Shown here: positions 53,256 to 61,304 of the stretch, one piece after another
Layout: each line of letters starts with the position of its first letter
Numbering within the stretch: the stretch's first letter is position 1
The notes under the pieces: model-generated
The model's input: only the letters and a program-made list of their open reading frames with translations
What the model was told of the DNA's origin: nothing
Database searches by the model: none
Position numbers and translations under genes: made by a program
Source: Bacteroidota bacterium
Lineage (GTDB): Bacteria > Bacteroidota > Ignavibacteria > UBA10030 > UBA8401
Assembly (NCBI GenBank): GCA_041658205.1
Contig: JBBAAO010000003.1
Location: 310,001-374,000 of the forward strand
Reading direction: 5' to 3'
Length of the DNA: 64,000 nucleotides

Positions 53256-54464
53256 ATGCTGGCCGGCAAAAATATCGCTCTTGGTGTCACTGGCGGAATT
53301 TCCGTCTACAAAATGTGCACCGTTGTTCGGCTCCTGAAAAAAGCCGGTGCGAACGTTCGCGTCATGATGTCCCCGTCGGCAACCGAATTCGTCACCCCGC
53401 TTACCTTCTCAACGCTTTCGCAGGAAGAAGTTGTTGTTTCCCTCTGGCCGGAAAACAAAAAAGGTTCGACTAATCTCGGTGTGAAACATATCGATATTGG
53501 TCTCTGGGCCGATGTGATGCTTGTTGCTCCCGCCACCGCGAATACTATTGCTCATATTACACATGGTTATGCTGAAGATGCTCTCTCCTCCACTATTCTT
53601 GCCCTTCGCGCTCCGTTAATTATTGCGCCGGCAATGGATTTGGACATGTGGGAACACCCTGCAACACAGGATAATCTGACAACGCTTCGTGCGCGAGGAT
53701 GCTTCATTATTTTACCCGAAAGCGGCGAACTGGCAAGCGGTCTTGTTGGCATGGGACGATTACCGGAACCGGAAACAATTGTTGAGTATGTGAATGATGT
53801 TCTCCAAAAAACGCCGCAGGATTTGAAGAAGAAAAAGATTCTCATCACCGCCGGACCGACGCATGAACCAATCGATCCTGTTCGATTCATCGGTAATCGT
53901 TCTTCCGGTAAGATGGGATTTGCCATTGCTAACGCGGCTGCTCTGCGCGGCGCCGACGTAACGTTAATAAGTGGACCAGTTACGCTTGGAACACCAAAGA
54001 ATGTGAAAAGGATCGATGTTGAAACTGCGGAAGAAATGTACAGCGCTGTGATGGCACACGCAAAAAAACAGGATGTGATAATCATGTCTGCCGCTGTTGC
54101 GGATTATTCCCCCGTAACACAGGCGAAAGAGAAAATCAAAAAACACTCAGCCGGAATGACGATTGAGCTCCGATCGACTCCAGACATCTTAAAATCGATT
54201 GGTGAGAAAAAATCAAAAAAACAGATTCTTGTCGGTTTTGCCCTCGAAACGGAAAACGAACTTGCCAACGCACAACAAAAATTGCAGAAGAAAAATCTTG
54301 ACCTAATTGTGTTGAATTCAACAAAAGATAAAGGAGCTGCGTTCGGTACCGATACAAATGTCGTTACATTGATCGATCGCAAAGGAACGGTGAAGAAACT
54401 TCCAAAAATGCCGAAGTTTGATGTTGCCGTGGAGATCTTGAATCACATAAAGACAATTGTATAG
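53256..54464 (+). CDS. coaBC: Bifunctional phosphopantothenoylcysteine decarboxylase / phosphopantothenate-cysteine ligase
   Basis: This 402-residue protein makes 4'-phosphopantetheine for coenzyme A. The N-terminal CoaC flavoprotein half has GKNIALGVTGGISVYK and APAMDLDMW. The C-terminal CoaB half has ITAGPTHEPIDPVRFIGNRS, GKMGFAIANAA and AVADYSP. Length is normal. The ATG sits a few bases after a T run with no SD visible, which is unusual and suggests leaderless translation or coupling. Followed by the udg gene after 36 bp containing a CCACAAAGGCACGAAAGC repeat piece. Confidence 0.95.
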   Translation: MLAGKNIALGVTGGISVYKMCTVVRLLKKAGANVRVMMSPSATEFVTPLTFSTLSQEEVVVSLWPENKKGSTNLGVKHIDIGLWADVMLVAPATANTIAHITHGYAEDALSSTILALRAPLIIAPAMDLDMWEHPATQDNLTTLRARGCFIILPESGELASGLVGMGRLPEPETIVEYVNDVLQKTPQDLKKKKILITAGPTHEPIDPVRFIGNRSSGKMGFAIANAAALRGADVTLISGPVTLGTPKNVKRIDVETAEEMYSAVMAHAKKQDVIIMSAAVADYSPVTQAKEKIKKHSAGMTIELRSTPDILKSIGEKKSKKQILVGFALETENELANAQQKLQKKNLDLIVLNSTKDKGAAFGTDTNVVTLIDRKGTVKKLPKMPKFDVAVEILNHIKTIV

Positions 54465-54500
54465 CCACAAAGGCACGAAAGCATAAAATTTTCTTATCAC

Positions 54501-55301
54501 ATGCCTGAATCTGAAATCGAAAAAATTTTATCAGACGCACAGCGATTTTTACAGCAGGAACAACTGTTGTTCGGCAATTCCCTCTATCATGAAACGATAG
54601 TAACAAAAACATCACTAACCGCAATTGCCGAAAAAAAAGAAGAACCTATGGCTGCAAAAAAGAAGATCGAAACTCCACCAGAACCAATCAACATTGTTCA
54701 AACACAAAAAAAATCTAACGAACCGTGGCAATCCGATGTAAAGTTGGACGATCTGAACAGGCATATCTGTAACTGCACAAAGTGCAGACTTGGTACTACA
54801 CGGACGAAGTTTGTCTTTGGCGTCGGCAATCCAAAAGCAGATCTCCTGGTGATTGGTGAAGCGCCGGGAGCAGATGAAGATAAGCAAGGCGAACCATTCG
54901 TAGGACGTGCGGGACAATTGCTGAATAAGATTTTAGAAGCAGTTAATTTTAAACGTGAAGAAGTGTATATCGCAAATATTTTAAAATGTCGTCCGCCGGA
55001 AAACCGCCGCCCTCATCCGGACGAAGTGGAACAGTGCGAACCGTATTTGTGGAAACAGATTGAGCTGATCAAACCAAAATTTATTCTCTGTCTCGGACTC
55101 ACAGCGGCGCAGACATTGTTAAAAACAGAAGAGTCTCTCACTAATTTGCGCGCATCTGTTCACAATTATCATGGCGTACCGACGTTTGTTACGTATCATC
55201 CCGCAGCACTGTTGAGAAATCCGAACTGGAAACGCCCAACATGGGAAGATGTGCAGAAGCTGAGAAAAATGTATGATGAAACAATTAACAATAAACAATA
55301 A
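54501..55301 (+). CDS. Uracil-DNA glycosylase, family 4 type
   Basis: This 266-residue enzyme excises uracil from DNA. The Fe-S cluster cysteines fit: Cys92 and Cys95 (CNCTKC), Cys163 (ILKCRPPENRR) and Cys179 (VEQCEPYLW). Motif A is GEAPGADEDKQGEPFVGRAG (119 on) and motif B is HPAALLR (233-239). The N-terminal 80 residues (Lys/Glu-rich, Asp-Ala-Gln coil) are an extension not seen in short family members; it may bind partners. It lies between coaBC and dnaB, both in the same direction. Confidence 0.93.
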   Translation: MPESEIEKILSDAQRFLQQEQLLFGNSLYHETIVTKTSLTAIAEKKEEPMAAKKKIETPPEPINIVQTQKKSNEPWQSDVKLDDLNRHICNCTKCRLGTTRTKFVFGVGNPKADLLVIGEAPGADEDKQGEPFVGRAGQLLNKILEAVNFKREEVYIANILKCRPPENRRPHPDEVEQCEPYLWKQIELIKPKFILCLGLTAAQTLLKTEESLTNLRASVHNYHGVPTFVTYHPAALLRNPNWKRPTWEDVQKLRKMYDETINNKQ

Positions 55302-55319
55302 TCAATCAGCATACAGTCG

Positions 55320-55334
55320 TTCCTGATTCAGGAA
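55320..55334. promoter_or_regulatory. Perfect short palindrome upstream of dnaB
   Basis: TTCCTGATTCAGGAA is a 7-bp arm palindrome with a single central base. AATCAAT (55300-55306) and ATTGATT (55342-55348) form outer arms around it. It lies 38 bp before dnaB and could be an operator or a small hairpin. Confidence 0.4.
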
Positions 55335-55371
55335 TAAGGTAATTGATTAATGTTCACTGATCATTGAAATT

Positions 55372-56772
55372 ATGGCTGACCAAAATATAGAACAATCTTC
55401 AGGACGCGTACCACCGCAGGCAATGGATGTGGAAATGTCCGTGCTGGGAGCAATGCTGATGGAAAAAGAGGCAATTTCCCATTCGCTCGAAATCCTGGAC
55501 GAGGATGCATTTTATAAACCTGCTCATGTGGAGATCTTTAAAGCAATCATCTCCCTGTTCGAAAAAAACGAAGCGGCGGATTCCATCACTGTTGTGGAAG
55601 AACTTCGCCGTGCCGGAAAGTTGGACAGTGTCGGCGGTCCTCTCTACATTTCCGATTTGACAATGCGCGTAACATCTGCCGCGAATGTGGAATATCACGC
55701 AAAGATCGTTTTGGAAAAGGCTCTCCTTCGGAATCTCATCTCCACCAGTACGGAAATTACCAGTCGTGCTTTTAATGAACAGGATGATGCGCTGGATCTT
55801 TTGGATGAAGCGGAAAATAAAATTTTCCAAATCTCCGAAAAGAGAATGAAAAAGACTTTTGTACCGATGAAAGAAGCGGTCTTTTCAACCATGGAAATGC
55901 TCGAAAGTATCCACGGCAAACACAGCGGCGTCACCGGCGTCCCGTCTGGTTTTACTGCGCTGGATGCGATGACGGGTGGATTCCAAAATTCGGATATGAT
56001 TATTGTTGCCGCCCGTCCTTCTATGGGAAAGACAGCGTTCGTACTTTCTCTCGCACGTAATGCGGCTATTGACCACGGAAAATCGATCGGTTTCTTCTCT
56101 CTGGAAATGTCTACTCAGCAATTGGTTCTTCGTCTTATTTGCGCGGAAGCGCGCGTTGATGCGCAGAGCGTTCGCACAGGCAGATTGCCGGAAGAACAAT
56201 GGCGTAACTTGAGCACTCGTATTGGAAAACTCTATAACGCAAAAATTTTTATTGATGATACTCCCGCTCTTTCCATTCTTGAACTTCGCGCAAAAGCGCG
56301 CCGGTTAAAAGCGGAACACGATATTAGCATGATCATTATCGATTATTTACAATTGATGGCAGGGCCGAAAAACGCCCAAAGCCGCGAGCAGGAAATTTCG
56401 CAAATCTCGCGGTCTTTAAAAGCGCTTGCTAAAGAAATTAATATTCCTGTTGTTGCACTATCGCAACTAAATCGTGCAGTCGAAACGTCATCCGATAAAC
56501 GGCCAATGCTTTCCAACTTACGCGAATCGGGCGCTATCGAGCAGGATGCGGACGTTGTGCTCTTTATTCATCGCCCGGAAAAATTCGGATTAACACGCGA
56601 TGACGGCTCATCCGCGGAAGGTATTGCTGAAATCATTATCGGCAAGCAGCGTAACGGACCGACAGGCGAAGTGGAATTGGCATTCGTCAATCAATATGCG
56701 CGATTTGAGAATCTCGCTCTTCCAACGTTTGATGATTATGCTCCTCCGGTCAGTAATGAACCGGCATTTTAA
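55372..56772 (+). CDS. dnaB: Replicative DNA helicase
   Basis: This 466-residue hexameric helicase opens the fork. The N-terminal DnaB domain (VEMSVLGAMLMEKEAI) precedes the RecA-like ATPase with Walker A ARPSMGKTAF (near 213), Walker B IIIDYLQLM, and later LRESGAIEQDADVV and GEVELAFVNQYARF. Domain order and length are normal. No SD is apparent (CATTGAAATT before the ATG). It closes the core block starting at yicC. Confidence 0.97.
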   Translation: MADQNIEQSSGRVPPQAMDVEMSVLGAMLMEKEAISHSLEILDEDAFYKPAHVEIFKAIISLFEKNEAADSITVVEELRRAGKLDSVGGPLYISDLTMRVTSAANVEYHAKIVLEKALLRNLISTSTEITSRAFNEQDDALDLLDEAENKIFQISEKRMKKTFVPMKEAVFSTMEMLESIHGKHSGVTGVPSGFTALDAMTGGFQNSDMIIVAARPSMGKTAFVLSLARNAAIDHGKSIGFFSLEMSTQQLVLRLICAEARVDAQSVRTGRLPEEQWRNLSTRIGKLYNAKIFIDDTPALSILELRAKARRLKAEHDISMIIIDYLQLMAGPKNAQSREQEISQISRSLKALAKEINIPVVALSQLNRAVETSSDKRPMLSNLRESGAIEQDADVVLFIHRPEKFGLTRDDGSSAEGIAEIIIGKQRNGPTGEVELAFVNQYARFENLALPTFDDYAPPVSNEPAF

Positions 56773-56790
56773 GAAAACTCTTTCATCATT

Positions 56791-56894
56791 GTCATTCTGA
56801 ATCCCGCTCATAATTTTTACTAAATGCGGGATGAAGAATCTGAGCAAGTTTCTCTCAGATTCTTCCGTCTCGCTACGCTCGACGTCAGAATGAC
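56791..56894. repeat. Structured intergenic repeat with inverted ends and two hairpins
   Basis: GTCATTCTGA (56791-56800) and TCAGAATGAC (56885-56894) are perfect 10-bp inverted ends. Inside, CCCGC/GCGGG and GAAGAATCTGAG/CTCAGATTCTTC (perfect 12-bp) give two further stems. It resembles the short REP-like elements of this group, and a similar sequence appears at about 42160-42200. Confidence 0.8.
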
Positions 56895-56928
56895 AAGCAC
56901 TTCAATGGAATATTTATAGGGGTCTTTT

Positions 56929-57810
56929 ATGAATCGACGAAACTTCATCGCATCATCCTCGCTCGCAGCCATTGCTACTTCACTTCCGACATCATTATTC
57001 GGAGCCTTTATGCAAGATCTTACGGACGAACAGATTTGCAAAATGAAATTCGATTTTGCCGTTGCACAATCATTGGCAGGCAAGCCGATCGGCGATGTAA
57101 TGGTTGAAATCGGAAAATCATTCATCGGTACCGATTATCTTGCCCACTCGCTGGAAGATGAAGCAGAAGAAAAATTAGTGGTGAACCTCCGCGCATTGGA
57201 TTGCGTCACCTTCTACGAAAACTGCGTTACCCTCGCTCGCTGCATTAAGATGAAAAAGACAACATTCGAAGATTATATGGCACAGTTGCAGTTTCTCCGC
57301 TACCGCGAAGGAAAAATTGACGGATACACAAGCCGTTTACACTATACAAGCGATTATTGGTTCAACGGAGAGAAAAAAGGAATCATGAAAGTTGTCACCA
57401 AGGATATTTTTGGCGAAAAGAATGTCGTTGAAATTCCGAAGCCGATTAATTTTATGACAAAGCATCGCGAAAGTTACAAAAACCTCGCAACAGATGATGA
57501 TAACCTGAAGATTATTAAACAACAAGAAGATGTGATCAACGCACGAAAAGATTATTTTTTACCAAAGGGTAACGTACACATGTACGCTGACAAAGTGAAC
57601 CATGGTGATCTGATCGGTATTACAACAAACATCACCGGGATGGATATTGCTCACACTGGTGTTGCGGTAAAGATTGACGGCAAACTCCACTTTATGCACG
57701 CTCCGATCACCGGTTCGAAAGTCCAGATCACCGAGAAACCGTTACACGATTATCTTGCAAAGAACAGCAAACAGACAGGGATTATTGTGGCGAGAGTGAA
57801 TGAAGTGTAA
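56929..57810 (+). CDS. DUF1460 family N-acetylmuramoyl-L-alanine amidase-like protein
   Basis: This 293-residue protein has an NlpC/P60-like cysteine hydrolase fold of the DUF1460 family. Catalytic Cys92 is in LDCVTFYEN and His242 is in MDIAHTGVAV. The N-terminus NRRNFIASSSLAAIATSLP has RR followed by a hydrophobic stretch, consistent with a Tat-type signal. Such proteins cleave peptidoglycan stem peptides or amides in the periplasm; substrate not known. It ends IVARVNEV just before the promoter of the next gene pair. Confidence 0.88.
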   Translation: MNRRNFIASSSLAAIATSLPTSLFGAFMQDLTDEQICKMKFDFAVAQSLAGKPIGDVMVEIGKSFIGTDYLAHSLEDEAEEKLVVNLRALDCVTFYENCVTLARCIKMKKTTFEDYMAQLQFLRYREGKIDGYTSRLHYTSDYWFNGEKKGIMKVVTKDIFGEKNVVEIPKPINFMTKHRESYKNLATDDDNLKIIKQQEDVINARKDYFLPKGNVHMYADKVNHGDLIGITTNITGMDIAHTGVAVKIDGKLHFMHAPITGSKVQITEKPLHDYLAKNSKQTGIIVARVNEV

Positions 57811-57815
57811 GTATT

Positions 57816-57847
57816 TTTGACTTTCGATAATTGAGTGTTTACTTTTG
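57816..57847 (+). promoter_or_regulatory. Consensus Bacteroidota-type promoter of the DUF433/DUF5615 pair
   Basis: TTTG (57816-57819), 20 bp, TACTTTTG (57840-57847): an exact match to TTTG-N20-TAnnTTTG. GAGGAG (57859-57864) then ATG 57875 follow. Confidence 0.65.
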
Positions 57848-57874
57848 AGGGATGATTGTGAGGAGAAAATAGCG

Positions 57875-58105
57875 ATGAAATATAAATCAGTAAATATTGA
57901 TCCGGAAATTCTCGGCGGGACACCTGTATTTATGGGAACCCGTGTTCCCATTCAAACACTGTTCGATTACTGGGAAGGGGGCGACACATTGGAAGAATTT
58001 TTGGATGATTTCCCTTCCGTTGCAAAAGTGCAGGCTATTGAAGTATTAGAAATGGCAAAACAGACGCTCACCACCGAAAAAGTTTTGCATGAAAATTTTA
58101 CTTGA
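57875..58105 (+). CDS. DUF433 domain protein, likely antitoxin
   Basis: This 76-residue protein has the DUF433 fold (DPEILGGTPVFMGTRVPIQT, LEEFLDDFPSV), a winged-helix-like antitoxin domain. Its own consensus promoter and a good SD (GAGGAG) precede ATG 57875. It overlaps the DUF5615 start by 17 bp (58089). DUF433 and DUF5615 genes occur together widely and are regarded as toxin-antitoxin-like; the antitoxin role is therefore based on family and context. Confidence 0.88.
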   Translation: MKYKSVNIDPEILGGTPVFMGTRVPIQTLFDYWEGGDTLEEFLDDFPSVAKVQAIEVLEMAKQTLTTEKVLHENFT

Positions 58106-58412
58106 CGAGAACCTTCCCCGAAAACTCACTATTGACTTCGGCGCCGGTTTTGAAGTCCACACTGTCCGTGATATGGGATGGAACGGAAAGAAAAACGGAG
58201 AATTGCTTTCACTCCTAGCCGCAAACAACTTTGATATTTTTATCACGCTCGATAAGAACCTTCGGCACCAACAACATCTAACCAAATATAACATCACTGT
58301 TTTTCTTTTGTATTCGGTCAACAATAGACTCGGCACGCTTCAATCGCTCATCAAGAAAGTTGCTCTGATCTTAGAAAAAAATAATTTTGACAAATTTAAC
58401 GAAGTTAGATAA
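58089..58412 (+). CDS. DUF5615 PIN-like protein, likely toxin
   Basis: This 107-residue protein has the Mut7-C/PIN-like fold of DUF5615: MKILLDENLPRKLT (Asp6, Glu7), VRDMGWNGKKNGELL and FITLDKNLRHQQHL with conserved acidic residues for a metal site. PIN toxins cleave RNA; nuclease activity is inferred for this family. It overlaps the DUF433 gene by 17 bp and is presumably translated from the same message. Confidence 0.87.
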   Translation: MKILLDENLPRKLTIDFGAGFEVHTVRDMGWNGKKNGELLSLLAANNFDIFITLDKNLRHQQHLTKYNITVFLLYSVNNRLGTLQSLIKKVALILEKNNFDKFNEVR

Positions 58413-58415
58413 AAG

Positions 58416-58484
58416 ACATCAAACGGAGATTATGGCGAAGCCATCCCCCTTGGGGTTGTGGCAAGAGTGACAGAAGTATTGTAA
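58416..58484 (+). pseudogene. Possible C-terminal coding remnant behind the DUF5615 gene
   Basis: Directly after the DUF5615 stop and in the same frame, 23 codons read ...AIPLGVVARVTEVL then stop. The end GVVARVTEVL closely resembles GIIVARVNEV of the DUF1460 protein 0.6 kb upstream, including third-base differences (GCA/GCG, GTA/GTG). It has no start codon of its own and could be a gene-tail remnant. Confidence 0.35.
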
Positions 58485-58645
58485 TAGACCGCCCAATGTT
58501 TAGGGTTATGTAATTCTCGTTCCCAAACTCCCCGCCTCAAATACTCCGACGGGCAACTGTTTGGGAACGTTTGTTTTAAACCGTATAAAAATAGCGTCTA
58601 TGATGGACTGGAACTATGCAAGACGAAATTAATCTTTGAAGTAAA

Positions 58646-58676
58646 GACTTTCCAAATCTTAAAGATTTGGAAAGTC
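58646..58676. other. Perfect 13-bp hairpin
   Basis: GACTTTCCAAATC (58646-58658), loop TTAAA, GATTTGGAAAGTC (58664-58676). Perfect and AT-rich, without a T run. It may be a dispersed palindromic repeat or a transcript-end structure. Confidence 0.75.
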
Positions 58677-58747
58677 TGTTGTGATGGTTGCCTCTTACCT
58701 TCAATTTTTGTACCCTTTCTCCATTCATTCATCTTCTTAGAGAAAAA

Positions 58748-60025
58748 ATGTTCACACGATATTCTGTTGCTCTCCTCCTTGTATCATCATTCCTATTTGG
58801 ACAAGAAAATAATTCATCCATACGCATTAATGCAGACAGTACCGCCGCTGCATTGTATGCTGAAGGAAACTATTGGAAACTGATGGAGATCTCCAAGCAA
58901 TACAATATTGATTCTCTGTCAGCAAAGTTCCTCTTCTCTCTCGGCATGAGCTACGCTGCTCTCAGCGAACCGCTTCGCGCGCAAGATTTTTTGAAGCGTG
59001 CCATCGCACTCGATTCATCCAAATTGCAGTACCGCTATCAATATGCGCGGCTCCTTTCACAGTCCGGATTGTTTGACGATGCTATTGATCAACTGACACA
59101 ATGTATTGCCATAGACAGTACGTATATTCCCGCCCGCTTCCAGTTGGGATTAACCTACGCTGCAAAGAAAAAATACCCGGAAAAAGAGATCGCGATTTTT
59201 TCTTCTCTGATCGATCGCAATCCGCGAGATTTTTTAAGTCTCTATTATGTCTCGGAAGCTTTAAAACGTTTGAACGAACCCGATTCTGCCTATTTCTTTC
59301 TCCGTTTGTCGTTGTCAACAAATCCGCGTTATTATCCGGCACTGATTAGCATTTCCAACTATCTCAGCGCAAAAAAAAGATATGCGTATGCCCTGCCGTA
59401 CTATTTATTAGCGGATTCACTTCGGGGAGATAACAAAGATCTGAAATTCCAGATTGGTGAGTGCTATCGAAAATTGGAAATGCTTTCGGATGCCAAAATG
59501 TACTTTAAACGAGCCATCGCTTTGGATACCACCAATGCTTTGTATTATGCACAATTAGCATATGCCTATTACTCTGCCGGACAATACGACTCTTCGGCAG
59601 AGACCTATCAACTTGCCATCCTTAATGATGATGAGAATCCGCAGTATTACAGAAACCTGGCGCTTGTGTATAAAAAGATGGAGATGCCGGAATTAGTGAT
59701 CCATGCGTACAATAATGCGGTGCGCGTAATGCATCCGGAAATTATCGCCTATACTTACAACGACATTGCGGCATACCATCTTGAAAAGACGCAATGGAGA
59801 AAAGCTATTGCAGCCTATCAGCGTGCCTTGGATGTAAATCCGGATCTCATCGATCCGTACTATTTTATGGGAACGGCGTATTTGAATCTGTCGGAACACC
59901 AGACAGCGATTCAAATGTATACCACATTCCTCCAAAAGACAGAGAACAATCCGGCAAAAAAGGGAGAGCGGTTCACAGCGGAAAAGATGATTGAATATCT
60001 AAAGAAAGCAAAAAAGAAAAAATAA
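58748..60025 (+). CDS. Secreted TPR-repeat protein
   Basis: This 425-residue protein has a signal peptide (MFTRYSVALLLVSSFLFGQE) followed by about ten tetratricopeptide repeats (for example AQDFLKRAIALDSS, AKMYFKRAIALDTT, AIAAYQRALDVNPD). It ends in a Lys-rich tail (KKAKKKK). TPR arrays bind partner proteins; which partner is unknown. ATG 58748 sits directly before the signal peptide; a longer frame to 58688 is unlikely. Possibly linked with envelope complexes, based on its export signal alone. Confidence 0.83.
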   Translation: MFTRYSVALLLVSSFLFGQENNSSIRINADSTAAALYAEGNYWKLMEISKQYNIDSLSAKFLFSLGMSYAALSEPLRAQDFLKRAIALDSSKLQYRYQYARLLSQSGLFDDAIDQLTQCIAIDSTYIPARFQLGLTYAAKKKYPEKEIAIFSSLIDRNPRDFLSLYYVSEALKRLNEPDSAYFFLRLSLSTNPRYYPALISISNYLSAKKRYAYALPYYLLADSLRGDNKDLKFQIGECYRKLEMLSDAKMYFKRAIALDTTNALYYAQLAYAYYSAGQYDSSAETYQLAILNDDENPQYYRNLALVYKKMEMPELVIHAYNNAVRVMHPEIIAYTYNDIAAYHLEKTQWRKAIAAYQRALDVNPDLIDPYYFMGTAYLNLSEHQTAIQMYTTFLQKTENNPAKKGERFTAEKMIEYLKKAKKKK

Positions 60026-60161
60026 AGAATCTGGATTCTCCAAAGGAGTCCTTTAGACCAGTTTTCCGCCTCAAAGTAAATTACGGCGGACAGGTCGCCG
60101 GAATAACGAATAATCTCTCCCTAAGGATGAACATTTTCCCCTTTTTACCGTATCTTACGCT

Positions 60162-61259
60162 ATGTTTAGAAAGCAAACCAAGAATATCACCGATCTCTTC
60201 AACAATCTTCAGAGCGACCTCACGACATCAAAGGCGTACCATTCTTTTCGAAAAAGCTCAAAAGAGGTAACCGAGTTTTATCTCACCGACGAACAACACG
60301 AACGGCTGAAGCACATGAAGCATATCAAACGTTCGATGTATCTATTCGGCTGGATTTTGCGGGCAATGTTTCAAAAGCTTTCCCCTGCAAGACAAATAAT
60401 GTTCATTATTGGAATAGTTTTTCTTGTGAGAGTGCAAGCTTCGTTCGGTGGTAGAAATTCCGTCAGCCTCGATTTTAATGCTATCTTTGGGGGAGGTTTG
60501 CTTGTGCTGGTGATTCTGCTGGAGTTGAAGGATAAACTTCTTGCTCACGATGAGCTGGAAGCGGGAAGAAAAATCCAGGAGTCGTTGATGCCCGAACGAA
60601 TGCCAAAAGTAAAGGGATGGAATTTGTGGTTGTACACTCGCTCGGCAAATGAAGTCTGCGGCGATCTGGTTGATTTTTTAAAATCGGATTCAGAACGATT
60701 CAGTATTGTCATGGCGGATGTTGCGGGAAAAGGATTGCACGCTGCACTGATCACAGCTAAGCTTCAGGCAACAATCCGTGCACTTGCCGGAGAGATCCAT
60801 TCCCTTCCGGAACTGATTGGAAAAATCAATTCCATTGTCCATCGCGATAGTCCTTCGCATATTTTTTCGTCGCTTATCTATGCAGAATGTTCAGAACAAA
60901 ACGGAACAATCACATTTGTCAACGCAGGACACTTTCCCGCACTGATCGTCCGTGGGTCGACAACAAAAGAATGTGTGAAAGGTGATGCCGCACTCGGTCT
61001 CGCTCGGACGATTACTTTCACAGAACAGAGAGCTGATCTCAACGCCGGTGATCGTTTCATTCTCTATTCAGACGGATTAACCGAAGCGAAAAATGAAACG
61101 GGAGAATTTTTCGGCAAAGACCGATTGATTAATCTTCTTTCCACAGTGAGTGGTACCCCGGAACAGATTGGAGCAGCTATCTTACGCGATGTTGACCGTT
61201 TCATCGGCACTTCTACTCCGTTTGACGATCTTTCGATTATTATAGCGCAAAAACTGTAA
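60162..61259 (+). CDS. Membrane-anchored PP2C/SpoIIE-family phosphatase
   Basis: This 365-residue protein has two membrane helices (about 75-95 and 107-122) and a C-terminal SpoIIE/RsbU-type PP2C domain (about 135-365). EVCGDLVDF with Asp168, VMADVAGKGLHAAL with Asp186, and LYSDGLTEAKNETGEFFG supply the metal-binding acids. Such enzymes dephosphorylate anti-sigma antagonists in partner-switching pathways. No STAS or anti-sigma gene is near, so the target is elsewhere. TATCTTAC lies 3 nt before the ATG and no SD is seen. Confidence 0.88.
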   Translation: MFRKQTKNITDLFNNLQSDLTTSKAYHSFRKSSKEVTEFYLTDEQHERLKHMKHIKRSMYLFGWILRAMFQKLSPARQIMFIIGIVFLVRVQASFGGRNSVSLDFNAIFGGGLLVLVILLELKDKLLAHDELEAGRKIQESLMPERMPKVKGWNLWLYTRSANEVCGDLVDFLKSDSERFSIVMADVAGKGLHAALITAKLQATIRALAGEIHSLPELIGKINSIVHRDSPSHIFSSLIYAECSEQNGTITFVNAGHFPALIVRGSTTKECVKGDAALGLARTITFTEQRADLNAGDRFILYSDGLTEAKNETGEFFGKDRLINLLSTVSGTPEQIGAAILRDVDRFIGTSTPFDDLSIIIAQKL

Positions 61260-61304
61260 TTCTCATCTCCGATTCTTCCTCATTTTTGATTATCTTCTTC
61301 TATC

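Larger units (their letters stand above)
58413..58747. other. 335-bp intergenic region with remnant and perfect hairpin
   Basis: Apart from the possible coding remnant (58416-58484) and the hairpin at 58646-58676, I see nothing recognisable here. The last 70 bp are pyrimidine-rich and lead to the TPR gene. Confidence 0.55.

Noticed and set aside
53567..54085. 172-residue minus-strand frame inside coaBC
   Set aside because: It is a shadow of a conserved protein gene; no signature motifs or SD.
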